Origin: Pseudomonadota bacterium
GTDB lineage: Bacteria; Pseudomonadota; Gammaproteobacteria; Pseudomonadales; Cellvibrionaceae
Direction of reading: 5' to 3'
DNA length: 5,610 bases
Assembly: GCA_023416875.1 (NCBI GenBank)
Contig: JAEZGT010000014.1
Location: 1 to 5,610 of the forward strand
The translations under genes and the position numbers were made by a program. Below the pieces are notes generated by a model. It saw only the letters and a program-made list of their open reading frames with translations, did no database searches and had not been told where the DNA came from. Shown here in pieces: positions 1 through 5,610 of the stretch (the stretch's first letter is position 1; each line of letters opens with the position of its first letter).

Positions 1-286
1 CTGATGCACCCATAACGGCGAGTACGACAAAAGTATAGACAAGACTCTAAGAAGCGCTGCTTGGATGTCATGATTTTTTATGCGAATTTTTTATAACGCT
101 ATCTAGTCCAAATCAGCATTTTGTTAAATTCCAAACTTCCCGGAATAGAGCGCCGTTCCACATATAACCTCATGCAGTCGGTTTTTTATCATCGGTTGAG
201 CAGCGCACAGTCATAAGCAAGCCAAAAATTTAATTTGCAAATTTTATTTCCGTTTCTCGCATCGCAGCGTTATGCCGCCCCAAATT
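1..286. other. AT-rich non-coding left flank, no gene supported
   Basis: No frame on either strand gives a convincing gene here. A plus-strand frame open from the left edge closes with TAG at 36-38 (last residues DAPITASTTKV); it could be the tail of an upstream gene but is too short to support. The region is visibly richer in A and T than the genes to its right and has several T-runs. The 9-mer ATTTTTTAT occurs twice (73-81 and 86-94), and a similar T-run is at 182-189. No convincing sigma-70 promoter pair was found by eye. Confidence 0.6.
225..245. repeat. AT-rich inverted repeat
   Basis: AAAATTT (225-231) and AAATTTT (239-245) are perfect inverted arms around 7 nt. They overlap the 12-bp palindrome AATTTGCAAATT at 232-243. 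It could be a protein-binding site, a bent or UP-element-like stretch, or chance in AT-rich DNA. It lacks the GC stem and trailing T-run of an intrinsic terminator. Confidence 0.4.
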
Positions 287-343
287 ATGTTGAGCGTAAC
301 GACTCATGTTGATTGTAACGACTCATGTTGACTGTAACGACAC
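287..343. repeat. Three tandem 19-bp repeats, possible insertion-sequence end
   Basis: Three head-to-tail copies with no spacers lie at 287-305, 306-324 and 325-343. The shared unit is ATGTTGAnnGTAACGACTC; positions 8-9 read GC, TT and CT, and the third copy ends in AC rather than TC. Read on the minus strand from 342, the array starts TGTCGTTACAGTCAACAT and repeats GAGTCGTTAC. IS21-family elements begin with TG and carry several short repeats of similar length inside their ends, so this may be such an end, with the element lying to the left. Against this, no istB reading frame occurs in the 286 bp to the left, so it could be a remnant, a non-autonomous copy, or a cluster of regulator sites for the gene at 486. 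The repeats are certain; the interpretation is not. Confidence 0.85.
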
Positions 344-485
344 CGGAAATTCAAAACGATTTAAAGATCAGATTTTAGTGAACACGCCTTTTTAGGTCGG
401 AGTGCTTTTATTTAAGCTTGTGTCCCGCTGCGATTGCAGGAGATTTTTATTTGATTAAGGCGCTCTTATTGCTGCGGAGAAATTC
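344..485 (+). promoter_or_regulatory. Leader region of the beta-lactamase-fold gene
   Basis: This 142-bp stretch between the tandem repeats and the first gene should hold its promoter, but no -35/-10 pair stands out. A small hairpin (CTGC, GATT loop, GCAG) is at 428-439. The ribosome-binding site GGAGA at 476-480 lies 5 nt before the ATG at 486. The start cannot move upstream because the frame is closed by TAA at 456-458. Confidence 0.4.
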
Positions 486-1328
486 ATGAATGTAGCAACC
501 CTTAACTTTTTCTTCTGCTGCCGTTATTTTTTCTTGCTCACGGTTCTTTGTAATTCTCTGGTGAACGCCGTGGAACCCGCAGAGACGACTCTCGATAAAT
601 TGCGTGTTTTGGATGAAAGCACCCGAGGAGAGTTGGGCGTATATGTGAAGAACCTCAACACGGGAGAGGAAATCGATTATCGCGCCGAGCGTAAATGGTA
701 TCTGGCTTCCCTGTTGAAAATTCCCCTGGCGATTGCGGTGCTGCAGGCAGTGGAAAATAAAAGTCTCTCGCTGAATGATGAGCTCGTGCTGCAGCGATCC
801 GACTTTGCCGATGGTTCCAGCGGCATATTTGCCGACGTCGGCAGCCGTCACAGCATTGGCGACCTGCTGAAACGGTCGCTGCAAGACAACGACAACACCG
901 CCACCAATATGCTGCTGCGCGAACTCGGCGTCGATAATTTCAATCAACAAACCCAGCGCAATGTTGGCGCGGATCTCGGCCCTTTTAACACACTCCAGCC
1001 AGAGCGCAATCATGGCAAAAACCTCAATACCGGCACCTTGCGGGCGATGGGCTCGCTGATGGAACGCCTGGGCCGCGGCGAGCTGGTCAACACCAAACAC
1101 ACCGACCTGCTGCTGAGCCATATAGAGGATGTCACCAGCGGCGCTAAACGCCTGAACCCCGGAACACAGCCGAACCGGGCCTGCAACCTCGGCATCACCA
1201 ACGCCCGCGACCTGAGCAAATCGGTGGTAATTGTGGTGTGTGCGGAAGGGTTTGCCGAACTGGAGCATGCGGAACAGTCGTTCACTTCCATCGCTACTAT
1301 CCTGGTGGCGGATGGCCGCACGCCCTGA
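486..1328 (+). CDS. Secreted beta-lactamase-fold serine hydrolase with degenerate active site
   Basis: A 280-residue protein of the class A beta-lactamase/serine hydrolase superfamily (beta-lactamase2 type). A hydrophobic signal peptide covers about residues 5-28, with likely cleavage after VNA (28), so the product should be periplasmic. The nucleophile motif is S75-L-L-K78, followed by the usual IPLAIAVLQ helix. The segment LLKRSLQDNDNTATNMLLRELG (129-148) aligns with the SDN loop but reads N135-D136-N137, so the proton-relay serine is missing. An ungapped alignment places Q171 where class A enzymes have Glu166 (LQPERN against WEPELN). No K-T/S-G occurs anywhere: the expected site reads LNPGTQPNRACNLGI (223-237), where homologues as I recall them have an insert containing HKTG. 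The C-terminal strand VVIVVC (247-252) is intact. The fold is well supported; beta-lactamase activity is doubtful. The ATG has GGAGA 5 nt upstream. The gene stands alone, 70 nt before puuE. Confidence 0.85.
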   Translation: MNVATLNFFFCCRYFFLLTVLCNSLVNAVEPAETTLDKLRVLDESTRGELGVYVKNLNTGEEIDYRAERKWYLASLLKIPLAIAVLQAVENKSLSLNDELVLQRSDFADGSSGIFADVGSRHSIGDLLKRSLQDNDNTATNMLLRELGVDNFNQQTQRNVGADLGPFNTLQPERNHGKNLNTGTLRAMGSLMERLGRGELVNTKHTDLLLSHIEDVTSGAKRLNPGTQPNRACNLGITNARDLSKSVVIVVCAEGFAELEHAEQSFTSIATILVADGRTP

Positions 1329-1344
1329 GCGCGCCCGTGCGCGC
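1329..1344 (+). terminator. GC-rich hairpin directly after the first stop codon
   Basis: GCGCGC (1329-1334), loop CCGT, GCGCGC (1339-1344) form a perfect 6-bp stem starting at the base after the TGA. It is followed by CCTTCCC, not a T-run, so it is not a canonical intrinsic terminator. It could slow polymerase, protect the 3' end of the mRNA, or be chance in GC-rich sequence. Confidence 0.3.
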
Positions 1345-1359
1345 CTTCCCGCTGCGGCA

Positions 1360-1378
1360 TACAATCAATCCATTGATT
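1360..1378 (+). promoter_or_regulatory. Candidate operator palindrome and -10 box before puuE
   Basis: AATCAAT (1363-1369), CC, ATTGATT (1372-1378) is a perfect 7-bp inverted repeat with a 2-bp centre. TACAAT at 1360-1365 matches the sigma-70 -10 consensus at five of six positions and overlaps its left arm, so transcription would start in or beside the palindrome, about 20-30 nt before the ATG at 1399. No good -35 is visible about 17 bp upstream (GTGCGC region). A repressor covering the start point, or an activator replacing the -35, would fit. The regulator is not in this window. Confidence 0.4.
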
Positions 1379-1398
1379 CCCGCTGAGCGCAGGTGCCC

Positions 1399-2307
1399 AT
1401 GACATTGACTTCCTACCCCCGCGATATGATCGGCTATGGCCGTTCCACTCCCGCCAATCCCTGGCCAAACAAAGCGCGCATCGCGGTGCAGTTTGTGCTG
1501 AATTACGAGGAGGGCGGGGAAAATTGCGTGCTGCACGGGGATGAGGCCTCGGAGACGTTTCTGTCGGAAATTATCGGCGCCCGGGCTTATCCCGCGCGCC
1601 ATATGAGCATGGAATCCATGTATGAATACGGCAGCCGCGCCGGTTTCTGGCGCATTCATCGGCTGTTCGAACAACACAAAATTCCGGTCACCGTCTACGG
1701 CGTCGCCATGGCGCTGGCGCGCAACCCTGAAGCCGTCGCTGCTATGCGGGAATGCGACTGGGAAATCGCCAGCCACGGCTACCGCTGGATCGATCATCAA
1801 TTTATGTCTGAAGACGAGGAGCGCCACCAGATTCAGCAGGCGATCGCCATCCACACCCAGGTCACCGGCGAGCGCCCCCTCGGCTGGTATACCGGCCGCG
1901 ACAGTCCCAACACCCGCCGCCTGGTGGTGGAGCAGGGAGGATTTCTTTATTCGTCCGACAGTTACGCCGATGACCTGCCCTATTGGGACCGCAGTTTTGC
2001 CACGCCGCATCTGGTGATTCCCTACACCCTGGACAGCAACGATATGCGCTTTGCCACGCCCCAGGGCTTTCATACCAGCGAGCAGTTTTTTCAGTATTTG
2101 AAAGATTGTTTCGACGTTCTCTATGCCGAGGGCGCATACACGCCCAAATTGATGAACATCGGTCTGCACTGTCGCATCATCGGCCGTCCGGCGCGCTTTC
2201 GCGCGCTGCAGGATTTTGTCGCCTATGTGCAGAGTAAAAACGACGTTTGGTTGTGCCGCCGGGTGGACATCGCGCGCCATTGGCATACCAACTTTTTTCC
2301 CGTTTGA
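1399..2307 (+). CDS. puuE: Allantoinase PuuE (polysaccharide deacetylase fold)
   Basis: A 302-residue cytoplasmic protein that should hydrolyse allantoin to allantoate in urate/ureide catabolism. It matches the PuuE family, known from Pseudomonas fluorescens as an allantoinase recruited from polysaccharide deacetylases, along its whole length. Hallmarks: YPRDMIGYG (6-14), ARIAVQFVLNYEEGGE (26-41), SMESMYEYGSRAGFWRI (70-86), the deacetylase-type EIASHGYRWIDHQ (122-134), TGERPLGWYTGRDSPNTRRLV (156-176), DDLPYW (191-196), PHLVIPYTLDSNDMRF (203-218), GLHCRIIGRPAR (255-266) and RRVDIARHW (287-295). Length is normal for the family and there is no signal peptide. The ATG at 1399 is preferred over an in-frame GTG at 1393: it has AGG 5 nt upstream (1391-1393) and gives the N-terminus usual for PuuE. 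No urate oxidase, allantoicase or ureidoglycolate genes are next to it. It is followed by a carrier gene 15 nt downstream. Confidence 0.95.
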   Translation: MTLTSYPRDMIGYGRSTPANPWPNKARIAVQFVLNYEEGGENCVLHGDEASETFLSEIIGARAYPARHMSMESMYEYGSRAGFWRIHRLFEQHKIPVTVYGVAMALARNPEAVAAMRECDWEIASHGYRWIDHQFMSEDEERHQIQQAIAIHTQVTGERPLGWYTGRDSPNTRRLVVEQGGFLYSSDSYADDLPYWDRSFATPHLVIPYTLDSNDMRFATPQGFHTSEQFFQYLKDCFDVLYAEGAYTPKLMNIGLHCRIIGRPARFRALQDFVAYVQSKNDVWLCRRVDIARHWHTNFFPV

Positions 2308-2322
2308 TGCGTCTACACGATT

Positions 2323-3219
2323 ATGTCTAACCTGTTACTCGCCATTCTGTGCCTGGTGCTCGGCAAAGTTTTGCAAAGGGTGCGGCAATTTCCGGAATCC
2401 TCGGCGCAAACCCTCAATGCCTACGTCATCTATATCGCGCTGCCGGCGCTGGTTCTGGTGCAAATACCCAAGGTGCCGCTGGAACTGCACGCGCTGGCCC
2501 CGGTGCTCTGCGCCTGGATCATTATGGGAGCGAGCGGGGCATTCACTTGGCTATGTGCCCGAGCCTTGCAATGGTCTCCCACTACCACCGGCGCCATGTT
2601 GCTGGTGACCGTCCTCGGCAACACCACCTTTATCGGTCTGCCGCTGATTGAAGCGCATATGGGCCCCACCGCCCTGCCCTACGCCATTTTGTACGACCAG
2701 CTCGGCACCTTTATCGCCTTCAATACCTTGGGTATCGCCATCGCCACCCGCTACTCCGGCGGCAACCACGCCAGCGCCGAACCCTTCTGGCGCAAGATGG
2801 TGAAGTTCCCACCTTTTGGTGCTCTGCTGGTTGGACTGGTGTTGCACTTCTACCCGCCACCGCGCCTCGTCGATGAGGTGCTGCAGCGCTTGGCTGCCAC
2901 CCTGGTGCCGGTGGTAATGGTGGCGGTGGGTATGCAGTGGCGGCTGCGTATCGAACGCAGCGAGGTTCGCCTCATTCTGCTCGCTCTGGTGTTTATCCTC
3001 GCCGCCAAACCGCTGTTTGCGTGGGGCTTGGTGTCCCTGCTGCACCTCGAGCCGTTGATCGCCAAAACCATAGTGCTGGAAGCGGCCATGCCGGCGATGA
3101 TTTCTACCGGGGCCCTCGCGCTTATGTATCAACTGGCGCCGCGTATGGTTTCGACCATTATCGGTTATAGCCTTATGCTGTCCTTCGTTACTGTCTGGTT
3201 ATGGAGTTTGGCGATATGA
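2323..3219 (+). CDS. AEC-family (auxin efflux carrier-like) transporter
   Basis: A 298-residue inner-membrane protein with about ten hydrophobic segments, typical in length for bacterial AEC carriers, which move small organic anions or other metabolites without ATP. Conserved features: LNAYVIYIALPALVL (31-45) with the helix-breaking proline, LGNTTFIGLPLIEAHMG (98-114), the central cytoplasmic linker (about 143-162), and LEAAMPAMISTGALALMY (252-269). Approximate membrane segments are 3-17, 32-48, 57-79, 89-110, 118-142, 164-178, 188-204, 216-240, 246-270 and 276-297. It begins 15 nt after puuE, in the same frame and with no clear ribosome-binding site, so translation probably depends on ribosomes finishing puuE. 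That coupling makes allantoin, allantoate or a related ureide a plausible cargo, but nothing in the protein shows the substrate. Confidence 0.9.
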   Translation: MSNLLLAILCLVLGKVLQRVRQFPESSAQTLNAYVIYIALPALVLVQIPKVPLELHALAPVLCAWIIMGASGAFTWLCARALQWSPTTTGAMLLVTVLGNTTFIGLPLIEAHMGPTALPYAILYDQLGTFIAFNTLGIAIATRYSGGNHASAEPFWRKMVKFPPFGALLVGLVLHFYPPPRLVDEVLQRLAATLVPVVMVAVGMQWRLRIERSEVRLILLALVFILAAKPLFAWGLVSLLHLEPLIAKTIVLEAAMPAMISTGALALMYQLAPRMVSTIIGYSLMLSFVTVWLWSLAI

Positions 3220-3299
3220 ATTTGTGCGTCGATTTATAAACTCTTTAGAAGAACAGCGTGCGAGCATCTATTCTTTAAAAAGACCCGTCTACACCTCGA

Positions 3300-3317
3300 A
3301 CCTGCGGGAACGCGGGT
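3300..3317 (+). terminator. Hairpin with GGAA tetraloop after the carrier gene
   Basis: CCTGCG (3301-3306), loop GGAA (3307-3310), CGCGGG (3311-3316) form a 6-bp stem with one G-T pair, extended by A3300-T3317. The loop is of the stable GNRA type. It is followed by a pyrimidine-rich tract (CCTGTTCTC) rather than a run of T, so as an intrinsic terminator for the puuE-carrier unit it is only moderate. A competing longer-range pairing exists (GACCCG 3282-3287 with CGGGTC 3313-3318). It could instead be leader structure of the next gene. Confidence 0.35.
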
Positions 3318-3355
3318 CCTGTTCTCATTCATTCAACCAATCAGGCTCGATCCCG

Positions 3356-4162
3356 ATGCTCCGCCCACATTTAGTGACCGTCGCGCGCCGTCCTACGGTT
3401 TCTCCACGCATATTTCTTCACTCTTTGGGTTTACTCCTGGCGCTGCTGACCGGCACGGCGCAGGCGGATACCGTGGTCATCCGTGCCGACCGCTGGTATC
3501 CCATGAATGGCGATCCGAATGATCCCAATCCTGGATTTATGATTGAAATCGCGCGTTATTCTTTGGAAAAAGCCGGCCATCAAGTGGATTACGATCTAAT
3601 GCCCTGGGCGCGCGCACTGCAGCAGGCGAAAAATGGCCTGATCGATTGTGTGGTGGGCGCCTATAAGAGCGACGCACCGAATTTTCTCTTCCCTAATATC
3701 AGCCAGGGCGCCACAAACACCGCCGCCTTCGTCAAAAAAGGTTCCACATGGCGCTATTCCAATTTGGATGCGCTGAAACTCGTCAATGTCGGCGCGGTCG
3801 CCAGCTACAGTTACGGCAAGGAAATTGACACCTTTATTGCCGCAAATCCCGAGCGCGTCCACCTGCTTAGCGGCGAGCACGCTTTGGAGCAAAATATTCG
3901 CAAAGTTTTGAGCAGCCGAATCGACGTGGTGCTGGAATCTCCCGCCGTGCTCAATGCCAAGCTTAAAGAGATGCATCTCACCAACCACGTCGAATTTGCC
4001 GGTTCCATAAATAAGCCGGAAAATCTCTATGTCGCCTGCACCCCGAGAAAAGCCTCTTCCGTGGAATACGTAAAATTAATCGGTGACGGCACGCGGGAAC
4101 TGCGCGCCTCCGGCGAGCTGAAAAATATTCTGGATAAATACGACGTGCAGGATTGGCAATAA
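3356..4162 (+). CDS. Periplasmic substrate-binding-domain protein (SBP_bac_3-like)
   Basis: A 268-residue exported protein resembling family 3 extracellular solute-binding proteins, the amino-acid-type ABC receptors. The signal peptide has a long basic n-region (about 1-18), a hydrophobic core LHSLGLLLALLTG (21-33) and a cleavage site AQA|D after residue 37. Mature landmarks are VVIRADRWYPMNG (40-52), PGFMIEIARYSLEKAGH (59-75), the MPWARALQQAKNGLIDCVVG stretch (82-101) typical of this group, and a middle lobe with an SYSYGKEID segment. The start at 3356 is chosen because it puts the signal peptide at the N-terminus and has AGG at 3343-3345. An in-frame GTG at 3224 would add 44 residues without conserved character and would run through the hairpin at 3300-3317. 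No permease or ATPase gene is adjacent, so it is an orphan: it may serve a distant transporter or act as a sensor or scavenging protein. The ligand is unknown. Confidence 0.85.
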   Translation: MLRPHLVTVARRPTVSPRIFLHSLGLLLALLTGTAQADTVVIRADRWYPMNGDPNDPNPGFMIEIARYSLEKAGHQVDYDLMPWARALQQAKNGLIDCVVGAYKSDAPNFLFPNISQGATNTAAFVKKGSTWRYSNLDALKLVNVGAVASYSYGKEIDTFIAANPERVHLLSGEHALEQNIRKVLSSRIDVVLESPAVLNAKLKEMHLTNHVEFAGSINKPENLYVACTPRKASSVEYVKLIGDGTRELRASGELKNILDKYDVQDWQ

Positions 4163-4270
4163 CGTCCGTCACAACGTCGAAATAAAAACTCAACCTCGAC
4201 CCGGCGTTCAATCCACCACAAAAATGGCGTAACCTCTTCCCTCCTTAAAAAAATAAAAGGTGATATTGGC
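4163..4270. other. Intergenic gap between binding protein and esterase
   Basis: This 108-bp spacer is AT-rich near its right end. GTCGA (4176-4180) and TCGAC (4196-4200) are short inverted arms with a 15-nt loop and no T-run, too weak to call a terminator. CCTCCTTA (4240-4247) repeats the last eight bases of bacterial 16S rRNA and sits just before the ribosome-binding site of the next gene. No clear promoter was found. Confidence 0.4.
4257..4264 (+). promoter_or_regulatory. Ribosome-binding site of the esterase gene
   Basis: AAGGTGAT lies 6 nt before the GTG at 4271 and, except for its first base, matches the 16S-complementary sequence GGAGGTGAT. It decides the start: the nearby TTG at 4266-4268 is in another frame, so GTG is the initiation codon. 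The upstream CCTT (4243-4246) could pair with AAGG (4257-4260) across a 10-nt loop and partly mask the site. Confidence 0.7.
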
Positions 4271-5446
4271 GTGATCGCAAAAACACTAAAACGCATTTCC
4301 GGTTTATTTTTTCTCGCATTGGCTGCGGTGCAGGCCAATGCCAATATCAAACTGCCCCATTTATTGAGCGACGGCGCCGTGCTGCAACGAAATGCCCCCA
4401 TTCCCATTTGGGGAACGGCGCCCGCCGGAGCGCAGGTAGTGGCGCGTTTCGCCGGAGAAGAGCGGCAAATTCAGGCAGACGCCCAAGGCAATTGGCGCGC
4501 GGTCTTTCCGGCGCGCAAAGCCGGCGGCCCTTACGAACTCAACATCAGCAGCGGTGGATTTTCCCGCACCGTGAACGATTTATTGATCGGCGACGTCTGG
4601 GTTGCTTCCGGTCAATCCAATATGGAATGGGTAGTGCGCGACAGCGCTGGCGCCGACGCGGAAATTGCCGCCGCCAATCATCCACAGATTCGCCATTTCA
4701 AAGTGCCGCGCTCCTGGGCGGTGGAGCCTTCCTCCACTCTGACAGGCGGCGACTGGCAACCGGCCAACAGTGCTAATCTCGGCGATTTCACCGCAGTGGG
4801 CTGGTATTTCGCCAAGGTGATTCAGCGCGAAACCGGCGTGCCCATCGGGCTGATTAATTCCACCTGGGGCGGCAGCCGCATTGAGGGTTGGATGAGCGCG
4901 CAAAATCTCGGCATTTCCTCCGAAGAAGCTCAAGCAACGCTGCAGCAAATGGTTGTTACCGGCGAAGCTAAAGCCGATAAAGTCCGCCAATTGGTGCAGC
5001 GCTGGCCCGGTTCACTGGTTAAGCAAATTGACAGCGCTGTTGCCGACTGGAGCGCGGCAAACCTCAATGAACAAGATTGGTCGACGATTCAGGCTCCAAG
5101 TTTGTGGGAGGAACAGGATTATCCCGGTGTTGACGGCGTCATGTGGTATCGCAAAATGTTCGAACTCCGCGATGCGGAAGCCAAACAGGATATTACCCTC
5201 GGCCTGGGCAAAATCGACGACGCTGATATCACCTGGGTCAACGGCCACAAAGTTGGCGAAACTGATGGTTACGATCAGGTCCGTACTTATAAAGTGCCAG
5301 CAAAATTTTTGCGGCCCGGAAAAATCACATTGCGGTTCGCGTGGACGATAAACAAGGCGGTGGCGGAATTTATTCCACTGCCAATCTGTTGTATGTGGAA
5401 ACAGCGAATGGCAAACGTTATCCACTTGCAGGCGAATGGAAAATAA
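4271..5446 (+). CDS. Sialate O-acetylesterase-type SGNH hydrolase, frameshifted N-terminal part
   Basis: This is the first part of an exported carbohydrate esterase of the sialate O-acetylesterase (SASA) family, which removes acetyl groups from sialic acid or, in many polysaccharide degraders, from other acetylated glycans. A signal peptide ends with ANA at 24. An N-terminal beta-sandwich follows (about 25-105; LPHLLSDGAVLQRNAPIPIWG at 28-48). The SGNH block I is DVWVASGQSNMEW (108-120), with S116 the expected nucleophile. INSTWGGSRIEGW (195-207) is the conserved GG block. Residues about 255-350 form the galactose-binding-like insert (DWSTIQAPSLWEEQDYPGVDGVMWYRK). Family sequence stops at K351; the remaining residues to the TAA or stop ending at 5446 are out-of-frame translation, because one base appears missing in the A-run at 5320-5324. 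As written, the product lacks the second half of the catalytic domain. It could be a true mutation or a sequencing error. Confidence 0.88.
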   Translation: MIAKTLKRISGLFFLALAAVQANANIKLPHLLSDGAVLQRNAPIPIWGTAPAGAQVVARFAGEERQIQADAQGNWRAVFPARKAGGPYELNISSGGFSRTVNDLLIGDVWVASGQSNMEWVVRDSAGADAEIAAANHPQIRHFKVPRSWAVEPSSTLTGGDWQPANSANLGDFTAVGWYFAKVIQRETGVPIGLINSTWGGSRIEGWMSAQNLGISSEEAQATLQQMVVTGEAKADKVRQLVQRWPGSLVKQIDSAVADWSAANLNEQDWSTIQAPSLWEEQDYPGVDGVMWYRKMFELRDAEAKQDITLGLGKIDDADITWVNGHKVGETDGYDQVRTYKVPAKFLRPGKITLRFAWTINKAVAEFIPLPICCMWKQRMANVIHLQANGK

Positions 5447-5610
5447 AAGCAGACCGGGTAACCGTGACGGTCGCGGATCAATTCCACAATACCGGCACAG
5501 CCTTGTACAACAAAATGGTGCATCCGCTGTTCCAGGTTCCAGTAAAAGGCGTGATTTGGTATCAGGGCGAATCCAATGCCTATTCCGAAGAAGATGCGGA
5601 AAATTATCGC
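5323..5610 (+). pseudogene. Continuation of the same esterase in the -1 frame, cut by the window edge
   Basis: From codon AAT at 5323 the frame reads NHIAVRVDDKQGGGGIYSTA and stays open for 96 codons to the last base. It completes the jelly-roll insert (LLYVETANGKRYPLAGEWKI) and returns to the SGNH domain with NKMVHPLFQVPVKGVIWYQGESNA; WYQGESNA is a hallmark of the SASA family. The join LRPGK-NHIAVRV is what an intact family member should have, so the two pieces are one gene split by a single missing base. The catalytic aspartate and histidine expected near the C-terminus lie beyond the window. This segment has no start codon or ribosome-binding site of its own, so it would be translated only if the frameshift were bypassed or is not real. 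Confidence 0.85.

Noticed and set aside
1..38. C-terminal tail of an upstream gene on the plus strand
   Set aside because: Only eleven codons before a TAG are visible, with no recognisable motif.
287..343. CRISPR array
   Set aside because: The repeats are only 19 bp and directly abutting, with no spacers, and no cas gene is present.
447..1364. Long minus-strand open frame across the beta-lactamase-fold gene
   Set aside because: Its translation has no recognisable domain and low-complexity character, and the plus strand carries clear family motifs over the same bases. It is a GC-driven antisense shadow.
1297..2286. Long minus-strand open frame across puuE
   Set aside because: It lies opposite an unmistakable puuE and shows no motif of its own. 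Antisense frames of this size are common opposite GC-rich genes.
2551..3132. Minus-strand open frame opposite the AEC carrier
   Set aside because: The histidine-, glutamine- and glycine-rich translation is what the reverse complement of membrane-protein codons gives; it shows no domain.
3222..3249. Sigma-70 promoter TTGTGC / TTTAGA before the binding-protein gene
   Set aside because: Spacing is 16 bp, but each box matches the consensus at only about three of six positions, which is chance level.
3224..3355. N-terminal extension of the binding protein from the GTG at 3224
   Set aside because: It would bury the signal peptide behind 44 extra residues, has no conserved character, and runs through a hairpin that looks intergenic.

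Overview
The window holds five protein-coding genes, all on the plus strand, behind an AT-rich, gene-free left end (1-485). Gram-negative signal peptides, a PuuE-type allantoinase, an AEC carrier, an orphan periplasmic binding protein and a sialate O-acetylesterase-type secreted esterase fit a gammaproteobacterium. A polysaccharide-degrading member of the Cellvibrionaceae is my best guess, but this is inference from gene content and moderate-to-high GC, not from a marker gene.

Layout. (1) 1-485 has no gene I can support. It contains three tandem copies of a 19-bp unit (287-343), an AT-rich inverted repeat, and the leader of the first gene. (2) 486-1328 encodes a secreted class A beta-lactamase-fold protein. 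It keeps the nucleophile motif SLLK but lacks the SDN serine and has no KTG motif, so it may be a pseudoenzyme. (3) 1399-2307 encodes the allantoinase PuuE, and 2323-3219 an AEC-family carrier 15 nt downstream. They look like a two-gene operon. A 16-bp palindrome overlapping a possible promoter lies just before puuE, and a hairpin after the carrier may be its terminator. (4) 3356-4162 encodes a periplasmic solute-binding-like protein with no ABC permease or ATPase beside it. (5) 4271 to the right edge is a sialate O-acetylesterase-type SGNH hydrolase. Its reading frame is broken by one missing base in a run of five A at 5320-5324; the family sequence continues in the -1 frame to the end of the window.

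How the genes work together. PuuE hydrolyses allantoin to allantoate in purine (ureide) catabolism, and the coupled carrier may move a pathway substrate or product; that link is inference. The other three genes encode exported proteins, two probably periplasmic, and share no obvious pathway with it. I see no defence system, CRISPR array, tRNA or rRNA. The most unusual items are the degenerate beta-lactamase active site, the homopolymer frameshift in the esterase and the 19-bp tandem repeats.
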